Assembly (NCBI RefSeq): GCF_021513235.1
Contig: NZ_CP090976.1
Coordinates: 62,001-126,000 of the forward strand
Source of the DNA: Kaistella sp. 97-N-M2
GTDB lineage: Bacteria > Bacteroidota > Bacteroidia > Flavobacteriales > Weeksellaceae
DNA: 64,000 nucleotides
Direction of reading: 5' to 3'
How positions within the stretch are numbered: position 1 is the stretch's first letter; every line of letters starts with the position of its first letter. Position numbers and translations under genes: made by a program. Positions 8,325-16,276 of this stretch are shown one piece after another. Below the pieces are notes generated by a model. That model saw nothing but the letters and a program-made list of their open reading frames with translations. It was not told the origin of the DNA and made no database searches.

Positions 8325-10106
8325 ATGAAGTTTTTAAAACTCGATAAAAAGAAAGGTTCCGGCGGTCCGGCGATCAAAAGCAGATATGCGTTTTTGATCT
8401 ACTTAGACGATATCGCGTATCTGCCTCCCACGAATGATAAAGGAGTGCGGATGGAAGGCGATATTCTGCTGAAGGAAAACTGCACCATGATGCCGCTTTA
8501 TTTAACGAGCTCGTCTCAGGAATTTTCTTACGATACTTTGGGAGACGACGACGAGAAATCGTACAAAGTTAAATTTTCCGGCAATCACCCTGGGACCGAA
8601 CTGGAAGCATTGGAATTTGCGAAAAACATGATCGAGCAGCCCTTCTTGGTTTTGATTCCTGCCTGTATCCCTGCGGATCCCTGGAAGCTGCTGGGCGAAA
8701 TAACGAATCCGTTAATATTTACTTCCAGCCACAAAGCGACCAAAGACAGTTCCCGCTTCACATTTAACTTTGAGCAGCGCATCGGTTCCGAATATATTTA
8801 TTTTTCCTACGGCGGTGTAGAAGTTCCGTCCAGTGGCGACGGTGTTCATCCGCCAAGTGGCGGTTTTGATCCCACGAAATGGGCACGCATTGATGCCTCG
8901 AATATTGATGAACACGTGGCAGCATGGCGGGAAAAATTAGGGATAAATGAAACCCCTCTCCCCGATGCCGTCCTCACCATCGGCGCCGTAACCGCTACAA
9001 CTTCCTCGATCAACATCGCGCTTTATTCCGGGGGCTTCAACAGTGTGCGAATAAACAACACAGTGTATTCAAAAAACACGCCCGATGCCTGGACGTTTCC
9101 GACTGTGACGGGTGAAGAAGTATTTGATATTTACGCTTTGCCAGATCCGCAGATTTTCTATTTAGCGCGCAACGGCGAGGAAATCCCCGAAGGTGCGCTC
9201 ATGGTGACCACCATTACCATCTCGCCGAGCGGCGTGGTGATTGGCGAGCCTACGGGATCGCAGTACAAACAGCAAGCCGACGATAACTGGAGAAATGTAA
9301 ACATCATCAGCAATGATGGACTTTATTTGCCGGCGACCACGCGCCCGAGTTCCTTTCATATTTCCTTTGGCGAGGAGATCACTACGCCGAAGATATTGGG
9401 GCTGGAAGTTGGCGCAAAGGTCTTTGCCTGGCCCGGGAAAGCATTTACGGTTTATACCGAAAAAGATACCATGCTGGAGGCGCCGGAAGCTTTTGGCGCT
9501 ACGGTTCTGCCCTTTGCGGCGGCAACCTCTTATTTGGCAAAAGCCGGCACTTATACGCGCGTGCAGATTAAAGCCGGAAAATTGGTAGTGACTACTAGCT
9601 CGGGCGGCGCGTCTTTCCCCTCTGGCGCAAACGAAGGCGACGTGCTTTCTTTTGAAGGCGGCGAAGAAGTTTGGAGCGGGCGGCTGACGGACGCGGAAAA
9701 CGATATTTCTGCGGAAGAATACAACCGTGCTTTGGAGGATTTTGTTTTAAATGGCAAAATTACCAATTTAGGAATCCATCAGATTTCAATTACTACAACT
9801 ACTTCAATTACTACGGATACACTTGGAAATGCACCTTTGAGTAGTGTTGCAGATAAATCACAACATGGCAGAAATGTAGTGATAGATAATGGTGTTAATG
9901 CTATTAGTATCACTTGCAATACCACTATTCCGGGTTTTATTGCGAGCTATACGAAATTGGGCAGTGCTGCAATAACTTTTGTAGCAGGAGCAGGAGCAAC
10001 ATTAGTGCAGGTAGATGGTGTATCCATTTTAAGTGGTGCAGTAGGCAGTACAGCGTGTTTAACAAGATATGGAAATACTTTTTATCTTCAAATATCTAAT
10101 AGATAA
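8325..10106 (+). CDS. Tail fibre-like structural protein with shared N-terminal domain
   Basis: 593 residues. The first 180 or so (TSSSQEFSYDTLGDDDE, then NHPGTELEALEFAKNMI) match the protein encoded at 18513 (TSSSREYSFEVQGDQDA, then THPGTEREALEFARNMM), so both carry one virion domain. After it come a short linker, two beta-rich regions (TLTIGAVTATTSSINIA; TITISPSGVVIGE) and a C-terminal Thr/Ile-rich beta segment (about 485 to 593) of lower GC, typical of a fibre or receptor-binding tip. I infer a virion-anchored fibre or spike. First gene of late block 1; its last base overlaps the start of the adhesin-like gene. Confidence 0.6.
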   Translation: MKFLKLDKKKGSGGPAIKSRYAFLIYLDDIAYLPPTNDKGVRMEGDILLKENCTMMPLYLTSSSQEFSYDTLGDDDEKSYKVKFSGNHPGTELEALEFAKNMIEQPFLVLIPACIPADPWKLLGEITNPLIFTSSHKATKDSSRFTFNFEQRIGSEYIYFSYGGVEVPSSGDGVHPPSGGFDPTKWARIDASNIDEHVAAWREKLGINETPLPDAVLTIGAVTATTSSINIALYSGGFNSVRINNTVYSKNTPDAWTFPTVTGEEVFDIYALPDPQIFYLARNGEEIPEGALMVTTITISPSGVVIGEPTGSQYKQQADDNWRNVNIISNDGLYLPATTRPSSFHISFGEEITTPKILGLEVGAKVFAWPGKAFTVYTEKDTMLEAPEAFGATVLPFAAATSYLAKAGTYTRVQIKAGKLVVTTSSGGASFPSGANEGDVLSFEGGEEVWSGRLTDAENDISAEEYNRALEDFVLNGKITNLGIHQISITTTTSITTDTLGNAPLSSVADKSQHGRNVVIDNGVNAISITCNTTIPGFIASYTKLGSAAITFVAGAGATLVQVDGVSILSGAVGSTACLTRYGNTFYLQISNR

Positions 10107-11257
10107 TGTTTAACCCAATTCAATTTTACGAATCAGGAAGAGCAAGGAAAAAGATTTTCGAAGCTATTTTTGATACAACAAAAACAAGTGCAGGAAGTTC
10201 ATCTAGCAATCAAATTAAACTTTTGTTTGCAGGAACTTCTTTTGATATAAAAACAATTGATTGGGGAGATGGAATAGTTGAAGTTTATACAACTAATATT
10301 CCCAATGTGACTCATATATATACAGTAAGTGGTGTTTATAATATTAAAATTATTTCTAATCAATTTAGATTATCGTTTGGGAATAATTCTGACAAGCTGA
10401 AACTTTTAGAGATTAAAACATGGGGAGGTTTGTATTTATATGGAAGTTGTTTTACGGACTGTTCAAATTTAATTCTAAGCAACGTTATCGATGTCCCTAA
10501 AATGGATACGACATCTTCAGGAGTTTTTACTAGGTGTTCAAGTATAACAACGATTAATAAATTAAATGAGTGGGATTTTTCAGTTTTAACATCACCCATA
10601 GGGTTTTTTAGTGGATGTTCTAAATTTAATCAACCGATAAATCTTAATACTTTAAACGCAACATCTTTAGCTAGTTTCCTTTTTAATTGTTCATCATTTA
10701 ATAGTTCAATTACTTTAAATACTGATAAAGTAGTAAATCATACTGATTTTCTAAGAGGAGCGACGGTATTTAATAACAGCATAACCTTTAGTAGTTATGT
10801 AATGTATTCTATCGTTGGATTTTTCAGGGATGCTAAAGCATTTAATCAAACAGTGGCGCACTGGGATACCTCAAATGTAAATAGTCTTGCTTTAGTGTTT
10901 TATGGTGCATCTGCATATAATCAAGATGTATCTACTTTAGATATTTCCAATGCTTTATCAGTTAACGGTTTATTTTTTAATGCTACAAACTTTAATCAGG
11001 ATATTTCAGCATTAAACTTTAATATAAATACAGATACTACCAATATTATGAGTGGTAAAACATTTAATAATTATAATAAACTTTTCTACAATAATCTTTT
11101 ACAAAAATGGGCATCTGCTTTCATTGGTACAGGTAGAACTAATACTAATAAAAATATTAACATGGGAACAATCAGATACACATCAGCAGGTAAATCCTAT
11201 CGGGATGCGCTAGTTGCAGATGGCTGGAATATAACAGATGGGGGCTTAACAGTTTAA
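10106..11257 (+). CDS. BspA/DUF285-like repeat protein, probable receptor-binding tail protein
   Basis: 383 residues. Near residues 50 to 85 is a PKD-like stretch (TIDWGDGIVEVYT, then THIYTVSGVYNIKI). From about 110 to 330 there are DUF285/BspA-type leucine-rich repeats with the marks FNQ, WDTSNV, FYGASAYNQDVS and FNATNFNQDIS, usual in surface adhesins. The last 30 residues (YTSAGKSYRDALVADGWN) form the common end of this repeat family. GC is clearly lower than in flanking genes, a sign of separate origin. Its place right after a fibre-like gene suggests a host-recognition module. Confidence 0.7.
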   Translation: MFNPIQFYESGRARKKIFEAIFDTTKTSAGSSSSNQIKLLFAGTSFDIKTIDWGDGIVEVYTTNIPNVTHIYTVSGVYNIKIISNQFRLSFGNNSDKLKLLEIKTWGGLYLYGSCFTDCSNLILSNVIDVPKMDTTSSGVFTRCSSITTINKLNEWDFSVLTSPIGFFSGCSKFNQPINLNTLNATSLASFLFNCSSFNSSITLNTDKVVNHTDFLRGATVFNNSITFSSYVMYSIVGFFRDAKAFNQTVAHWDTSNVNSLALVFYGASAYNQDVSTLDISNALSVNGLFFNATNFNQDISALNFNINTDTTNIMSGKTFNNYNKLFYNNLLQKWASAFIGTGRTNTNKNINMGTIRYTSAGKSYRDALVADGWNITDGGLTV

Positions 11258-11267
11258 AAAAAATGCA

Positions 11268-11633
11268 ATGATAAAATTTAAATCAAAAAGAAAAGTAGAA
11301 CGCTACGATGAGTATAACCGCTCACTGGGGATGTTCACCATGCGCATGATTATCAACGGCATCAATCGGGAAAACGACCTGATTACACCGTATGGGTTCT
11401 ACTACTACATCAATGATGTAGATGAATGTATTACCGTGGCACCGATAAAAAACACTTCATTCACGCGTGAGCAGGCAGCACAGATAGAAGCGCAGTTGCC
11501 GCCATTAACAAGTAACAACATCTTTGATGTGATAGACGAAAGAGCCGTGCAGTTCACCTTCCTGAAATGGCAGATGGAAAATGGCAGCAGCTTTGGGCTG
11601 ATGGCTGATGAATGGGAAATAGATGTGGATTAA
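11268..11633 (+). CDS. Phage protein of unknown function
   Basis: 121 residues, soluble, alpha/beta (GFYYYINDVDECITVAPI). It lies between the adhesin-like gene and the lysis genes and overlaps no regulatory site. The basic start (MIKFKSKRKVERY) and acidic end suggest a small accessory tail or chaperone protein, but I recognise no family. Confidence 0.65.
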   Translation: MIKFKSKRKVERYDEYNRSLGMFTMRMIINGINRENDLITPYGFYYYINDVDECITVAPIKNTSFTREQAAQIEAQLPPLTSNNIFDVIDERAVQFTFLKWQMENGSSFGLMADEWEIDVD

Positions 11634-11634
11634 A

Positions 11635-11973
11635 ATGAAAAAAATAAAAGGCTTTGCCCTGCTCACCCTCGCTACCGGATTAATCATTCCGCTCACGCTC
11701 ATCAACAGAAACAACGTGCGCGAAGAGTACGGTGATACGTACGGCTACTTCCGCGATACCGCCAAGAACATCGACATCTGGGCAAATCGCGAGTTCAGGG
11801 CAACATGGAACAAGGAACTCCGCACAGAAGCGGGTTATGAGTTCGGCAAAGAGGGTGAAACAATTTCGGAAGCACTACAAAGAAACTGGGAACTGGGAAC
11901 CTTAACGAAAAAAGGACAGAAGCTGTACAACATCATCAACCGCATAGATCCGGGGCATTTTAACGAATTATAA
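11635..11973 (+). CDS. Small phage protein with N-terminal membrane segment
   Basis: 112 residues beginning at the ATG that gives MKKIKGFALLTLATGLIIPL, a basic start and hydrophobic run that could be a signal peptide or anchor. The rest is soluble and charged, probably periplasmic (NREFRATWNKEL, then NIINRIDPGHF). It directly precedes the holin. A lysis accessory or antiholin role fits the place but is not shown. Confidence 0.65.
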   Translation: MKKIKGFALLTLATGLIIPLTLINRNNVREEYGDTYGYFRDTAKNIDIWANREFRATWNKELRTEAGYEFGKEGETISEALQRNWELGTLTKKGQKLYNIINRIDPGHFNEL

Positions 11974-11974
11974 A

Positions 11975-12428
11975 ATGGAAAAAACAATGACACTCCTGTA
12001 CATTATTTCTGTATCTGCCGCTGGGGCGATAGACACCACCACCGTGGAGCCGATCTTTCGGGATGTCATTTTTATTTTAATAATGATAACAGGTGTTGGC
12101 ATGGCCTTAACCCTCGATAATAACCGCCCCGACGTAAAGCGGAAGATCACCCTCGCTTATTTTTTTTTCCGTCTTTTCCTCGGTGTTCTTTTCCCTGCTC
12201 GTTATTACCGCTTATTTGGAATTCAATTTTGCCAAATTCTGGTTTTACCTTTTGGTCGGTTTTACCGCCGCACTCTCGCCGCAATTTGCCCGGAAGGTTT
12301 TGCCCGAAGCTCCGGAAGAACTGAAGAAAGGTGCGTTCAACCTTCTGCGCGCTTTCTTCTCTGGCATGGCGCGGAAGTTAGAAGGAAATAATACTAACAT
12401 TAAAGACGAAGAAAATGACACTTTATGA
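11975..12428 (+). CDS. Holin-like membrane protein (frame broken at a 9-T run)
   Basis: The first 62 residues reach TLAYFF; at the T9 run (12160-12168) the frame goes wrong and would give a non-membrane tail. Removing one T restores a 150-residue protein with three hydrophobic segments (VIFILIMITGVGMALTL; a Phe/Ser/Val segment at about 61 to 83; FWFYLLVGFTAALS) and a charged C-terminus. Size, membrane segments and place just before spanin and endolysin genes fit a holin, the pore-former that times lysis. The restored end overlaps the next gene by 14 bases. The break may be an error, a mutation or a +1 frameshift. Confidence 0.6.
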
Positions 12429-13509
12429 TCTTACCCTACTCGAAGGCACTGTACTCGCGCTGAACGTGATTACTGCCACCTCTTATTTGGCACTCGCCAT
12501 CAACATAAGGCAAATGCGCGGTTATCTGCGTTGGAACAAACACATCTACCCAACCATGATGTGGGGAAGTCTCGTTTTGTCGCTCTCGCTTTTCCGGCTT
12601 CTCGTAACGTACTATTTCTTTGAAGTTTCAGATTCCACCGCCTGGATTATGGTTTTTATATTTCTCGGAATGATGGCCATAGGTTATGCCGTTGCCGCGG
12701 AAGCGAAAAGGTTGGCGCACAAATACGACCGCTTGCAGGCGCAGGACAAAGAAATCACCCACCTGAAAGGTATTATCGAACTTATGAAGAAAAACAAAAT
12801 CATCATCATGCTGGGCGCACTTTTATTCTTAGTGAACTGCGGCGGCATGAAAAAGGAAATTTCCCGGCTTACCGAGGAAAACAAGACCAAAACCGAGCAG
12901 TCGGAAAAACGCATCTCCGAACTCACCGCCAAAATTTCGGAAGTTGAAAAACTCGAAACCGAAACTAAAACCGAACTACATCAAAAAACCACGGAAATTT
13001 CGGAACTCAAAAAAGAAAAATCTGAACTGCAGGAAAGTCTGGAGAAAAAAGACCGCACCGATTTCAGCGTGAAAAACCCGACCGGGCCAATAAAGATCAC
13101 CGACACCAAAGGCAATCAATATGAATTTGAAGGCGGCGCGGGAACCGAAATAAATAACAGTTCGGAATCCACCCTTTCCACTACTATAAAACAACTGAAA
13201 GAAACGGTTCAGGAAAAGTCGCAGCGCGTACAGTTCCTTGTGCAGTCTATCTTCCAAAAGGATAACGTCATCAAACAAAAAAACGCCGAAATAAAGGACA
13301 AAGAATCTGAAAATAAAAATTTAAAAAAAACCACGGTCGATCTCTACGAGAATTTACAGAAAGAAAAAACGCGCACCGGCACGCCAATTTACTACTGGAT
13401 AGGCGCGGGCATGATGCTGATGATCCTGCTGCAACTCGCGTGGAAAATTCTTTGGAAAAACTACGGCCCCGGAATCATCGATCGGTTTAAAAACGGAAAA
13501 ATACAGTAA
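12415..13509 (+). CDS. Membrane protein joined in frame to a u-spanin-like lipoprotein
   Basis: One open frame of 364 residues that looks like two proteins. Residues 1 to about 100 hold three membrane segments (GTVLALNVITATSYLALAIN; SLVLSLSLFRLLV; WIMVFIFLGMMAIGYAV). Met124 (codon at 12784) begins a bacterial lipoprotein signal with lipobox LFLVNC (Cys142), then a long Lys/Glu coiled coil (about 145 to 325), and a last membrane segment (YYWIGAGMMLMILLQLA). Lipid anchor, coiled coil and C-terminal membrane helix is the plan of unimolecular spanins, which fuse inner and outer membranes in the last step of lysis. I expect a second, nested start at 12784. Confidence 0.65.
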   Translation: MTLYDLTLLEGTVLALNVITATSYLALAINIRQMRGYLRWNKHIYPTMMWGSLVLSLSLFRLLVTYYFFEVSDSTAWIMVFIFLGMMAIGYAVAAEAKRLAHKYDRLQAQDKEITHLKGIIELMKKNKIIIMLGALLFLVNCGGMKKEISRLTEENKTKTEQSEKRISELTAKISEVEKLETETKTELHQKTTEISELKKEKSELQESLEKKDRTDFSVKNPTGPIKITDTKGNQYEFEGGAGTEINNSSESTLSTTIKQLKETVQEKSQRVQFLVQSIFQKDNVIKQKNAEIKDKESENKNLKKTTVDLYENLQKEKTRTGTPIYYWIGAGMMLMILLQLAWKILWKNYGPGIIDRFKNGKIQ

Positions 13510-13510
13510 A

Positions 13511-14065
13511 ATGAAAACATTACAAGAATGCGATTACGTAACGGCGGCGAACTTGCTCAACTGCGAAGTTGCGGCGATCAAAGCCGTGGAAGAAGTAGAA
13601 TCTTCCGGCAGCGGCTTCCTTTCCACGGGCGAACCCAGAATTCTTTTTGAAGGTCACGTTTTTTACCGCCTCACAAAAGGAAAATTTGGCGTTTCCAATG
13701 TTTCTTATCCGAGTTGGATCTCGAAATATTACAATGAAAACCAACACTTGCGATTGGCAAAAGCTATTACGTTGAACCGTGAAGCCGCACTACAGTCCGC
13801 TTCCTGGGGGAAATTCCAGATCATGGGCGAAAACTGGAAGTCACTTGGATATTCTTCTCTCCAGGAATTCATCAATGCCATGTATGCCAACGAGACCGAA
13901 CATTTAATGGCCTTCGTGAAGTTTGTGAAAGTAAACGGCTTGGCTGATGAATTAAAGCGCAAAGATTGGGCGGGATTTGCACGAGGGTACAACGGTCCGG
14001 GTTATGCGAAAAACCAATACGACAAAAAAATGGCCGCCGCCTACCTTAAATTTTCACGGAAATGA
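13511..14065 (+). CDS. Endolysin, N-acetylmuramidase family
   Basis: 184 residues. VEEVESSGSGFLSTGEPR and ILFEGHVFYRLT are hallmarks of the N-acetylmuramidase (DUF3380) family, with the catalytic glutamate expected in EVESSG. ASWGKFQIMG and AGFARGYNGPGY complete the lysozyme-like fold. It cuts peptidoglycan glycan strands during lysis. There is no signal peptide, so it depends on the holin for export. It follows the spanin gene by one base, completing a holin, spanin, endolysin cassette. Confidence 0.9.
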   Translation: MKTLQECDYVTAANLLNCEVAAIKAVEEVESSGSGFLSTGEPRILFEGHVFYRLTKGKFGVSNVSYPSWISKYYNENQHLRLAKAITLNREAALQSASWGKFQIMGENWKSLGYSSLQEFINAMYANETEHLMAFVKFVKVNGLADELKRKDWAGFARGYNGPGYAKNQYDKKMAAAYLKFSRK

Positions 14066-14127
14066 ACATTTTAATAATTCTTTTACAAATGCTTCTTTCA
14101 GTCCGCATTTTCCGGCGGAAAAAATAA
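14062..14127 (+). CDS. Tiny hydrophobic ORF coupled to endolysin
   Basis: 21 residues (MNILIILLQMLLSVRIFRRKK) whose ATG overlaps the endolysin stop as ATGA. A hydrophobic stretch is followed by a basic tail, as in small membrane peptides of lysis cassettes. Too short to be sure; it may be chance. Confidence 0.3.
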   Translation: MNILIILLQMLLSVRIFRRKK

Positions 14128-14216
14128 GCCAATTCACTTATAAGTTATGTTTATAAGGTCAAAATAAAAGTGTCCTGAGCAGTTGTTTAATTAGCGAAAA
14201 TGAGATGTTTTTATCG

Positions 14217-14252
14217 ATGGTAGCGACAATGATGTCGTTACCATTTTTTTTT
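14217..14252 (+). terminator. Strong terminator after the lysis cassette
   Basis: ATGGTAGCGACA, loop ATGA, TGTCGTTACCAT, then nine Ts. The 12-base stem has one G-U pair. Confidence 0.85.
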
Positions 14253-14314
14253 ATAAATTTGATATCTCTACACATGCCCTCATATCAAAATTTTTTATTT
14301 TTTTATGAAGCAGG

Positions 14315-14344
14315 AACCGTTCAGAAATGAGCGGTTTTTTTTAT
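14315..14344 (+). terminator. Second terminator
   Basis: AACCGTTC, loop AGAAAT, GAGCGGTT, then a T tail. A similar hairpin (aaccgttca...gcggtt) occurs at 26604. It backs up the terminator about 60 bases before it. Confidence 0.7.
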
Positions 14345-14345
14345 T

Positions 14346-14353
14346 TATATTTG
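14346..14353 (+). promoter_or_regulatory. TAnnTTTG promoter box
   Basis: TATATTTG directly after the terminator T tail, 24 bases before the ATG at 14378. It argues for that ATG over the in-frame ATG at 14327, which lies inside the terminator. Confidence 0.6.
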
Positions 14354-14377
14354 GATAATTCAACAAACTCTATTCTA

Positions 14378-14974
14378 ATGCAAAAAATTCCCTTTGAGGT
14401 AGCCGAAATCCGGGTTAATACATCTTCAATGGGTGGTTTTAGTCTGGATATAATTTTAAAAGATGGCATGCAACTCAAAAGCACGTTTCGGGACGAAAAA
14501 CAATATGACGCAGCGGTTGCGGCCAAAGGCAACATAACGCAGTTGAAATCCATTTTCAATACTTTCATAAAAGAATTTATAAATAACAATCCGCAGTATA
14601 TTTATTATTACACCAACTGCGAACTTTTTATGACGTCGTTTACTAACCTTTTGGAAAATCCGGAAGGAGAGGATTTGGTTTACGAATCCTTCGATCTAAT
14701 CCGTCACTGTGCAGTGGAAAAAAATATTGAATTCGATGGGTATTATGAGCAACGCTGGCGCGAGTCAGCCGATACCATTATTAATTTTGATGAAGATTAT
14801 TTCGACGATCCGGATAAAATACAATTGTACGTTTTCCTGTCTGCGGCTGTAGACGAAGAAATTTTTGGTTTTCTTCACCACGTTTATAGTACGTTATTCA
14901 ACGAAGAACTTTCCACAGAAATGGTCCGGGAGAAAATTGAGTACCTCACAAAAGAAAGAGGCGTCCGTTTTTAA
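14378..14974 (+). CDS. Accessory phage protein of unknown function
   Basis: 198 residues from the ATG giving MQKIPFEVAEIRVN; the earlier in-frame ATG would read through the terminator. Soluble; the middle is rich in aromatic and acidic residues (NFDEDYFDDPDKIQLYVF) with a helical C-terminus. No family recognised. It is transcribed from its own host-like promoter and stands between the lysis and head blocks, so it may be a cargo (moron) gene expressed in the lysogen. Confidence 0.65.
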   Translation: MQKIPFEVAEIRVNTSSMGGFSLDIILKDGMQLKSTFRDEKQYDAAVAAKGNITQLKSIFNTFIKEFINNNPQYIYYYTNCELFMTSFTNLLENPEGEDLVYESFDLIRHCAVEKNIEFDGYYEQRWRESADTIINFDEDYFDDPDKIQLYVFLSAAVDEEIFGFLHHVYSTLFNEELSTEMVREKIEYLTKERGVRF

Positions 14975-15038
14975 ATTTGCTACAATTTAGATCAAATCAA
15001 GTGATATATTTCGTTCCGGAATGTATCACTTTTGCGTT

Positions 15039-15329
15039 ATGGAAATTGCAGGCATCATCTTAGAAATTACCTCTCGGTTAATTCGCATCAGTACCTACGA
15101 AAAGAAGCAGGAGATCGATGTATACTATACGGCCACTAATGCAGAAGACGTAAAAGCGCTGATAAAGTATGAAATGGTGAAGTTTGAAATTAAACTTCAA
15201 TCTGTGGAAGTGGGCGAAGAGAAATTAGCCCGCTGCTGGCTAACGTTTATTATAAGCCCGACCAAAAGACAGGAAAGCAAACCCGAAGAGGAAAAACCTG
15301 GATGGGGACAGAAAAGAACCATGCGGTAA
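15039..15329 (+). CDS. Small phage protein, unknown
   Basis: 96 residues from ATG 15039 (MEIAGIILEITSRLIRIS); an in-frame ATG six codons earlier lies inside a GTGATA...TATCAC inverted repeat and a CACTTTTG box, so I prefer the later one. Mixed alpha/beta with a basic, Pro/Glu-rich end (RQESKPEEEKPGWGQKR). No family recognised. Confidence 0.6.
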   Translation: MEIAGIILEITSRLIRISTYEKKQEIDVYYTATNAEDVKALIKYEMVKFEIKLQSVEVGEEKLARCWLTFIISPTKRQESKPEEEKPGWGQKRTMR

Positions 15330-15336
15330 ACACGTA

Positions 15337-15380
15337 TTTTTTTGCGTCACAACTTTATAATTCACTCTAAAACATCTTTG
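15337..15380 (+). promoter_or_regulatory. Late phage promoter 2 (head operon)
   Basis: T7 then GCGTCACAA (15344-15352), 20 bases, CATCTTTG (15373-15380), 17 bases to the ATG of the head protease. Same spacing as the four sister sites. Confidence 0.8.
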
Positions 15381-15397
15381 CAGCAAGATTTTTAGAT

Positions 15398-16255
15398 ATG
15401 AAAATAAATACGGCTTCCAATATTTTCCGCGGTGCTTGGCTACTGAATCCTGCGTACGCACCAGAACTCGAAATGCTGGCGAACAGTCATAAGAATGGCG
15501 CAACCGGAAACGTGATCGATCGTAAAGAATTTTTCGCAGCTGCAAAAAATACAAGTGCTTCTCCGGGTCAACCGAAACAGGAACGCCGGATTATTAAAGT
15601 CCCGATGCGCGGACTTCTTCCTGCCTACGGTAATTGGTACAATGTCGGCGCCGACGATTATCTCGAATTTTTTCGCTTAGTCAACAATAACGATTCTATT
15701 TCCGCTGTGGTCTTAGATTGCAATGGCCCCGGATCCTCCGTGGATGCCATCAACCTCATGAAAGAATTTGTCGACGAAAAAAAGAAACCGTTTGTCGGTT
15801 TATCAAATCTCTGCTGTTCCGGTCACTTATGGAGTTTATCCATGCTTTGCGATCATCATATGTCCTATGGTGATATCAGCCCGAGCATTGGATCGGTCGG
15901 CGTCATGTCGATGGTAATCGACGACAGGGAAGCCATGGAAAAAGACGGCTACAAAGTCATGATGATCCGTGCTCCGCAATCCACAACCAAAGGTCAGGCG
16001 ATGGTAGATTACTACGCCAAAAACGACGAAGCTTTCATTAAAGCGTATGAAGATGAAATGGAACCAATGGCGGCCGCTTTCATTAATGACATGAAAAAAT
16101 ACAGACCGAATATCGATCAGAAAGCCGACGGCATTTTTACCGGTTCGGTTTACAATGCAAAAGACGCCCTGAAATATGGTGTCATCGATTCCATCGGTTC
16201 AGAAAAAAAAGCCTTTGCACTCGCTCAGGCACTCGCAGAACTCAACGAAAATTAA
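15398..16255 (+). CDS. Prohead protease, S49 (SppA/gpC-like) family
   Basis: 285 residues. AVVLDCNGPGSSVDAINLM is the S49 oxyanion region, LSNLCCSGHLWSLSMLCD holds the likely nucleophile serine, and SPSIGSVGVM follows as in SppA-like peptidases; the general-base lysine should lie in the later part. In phages this class trims the scaffold and capsid proteins during head maturation. The next gene codes for a capsid protein with a scaffold-like N-terminus, its probable substrate. First gene of the head operon. Confidence 0.85.
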   Translation: MKINTASNIFRGAWLLNPAYAPELEMLANSHKNGATGNVIDRKEFFAAAKNTSASPGQPKQERRIIKVPMRGLLPAYGNWYNVGADDYLEFFRLVNNNDSISAVVLDCNGPGSSVDAINLMKEFVDEKKKPFVGLSNLCCSGHLWSLSMLCDHHMSYGDISPSIGSVGVMSMVIDDREAMEKDGYKVMMIRAPQSTTKGQAMVDYYAKNDEAFIKAYEDEMEPMAAAFINDMKKYRPNIDQKADGIFTGSVYNAKDALKYGVIDSIGSEKKAFALAQALAELNEN

Positions 16256-16276
16256 TAACCATAAATTCTTAGTATC

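Noticed and set aside
10106-11257. Diversity-generating retroelement target
   Set aside because: No reverse transcriptase gene or template repeat in the window.
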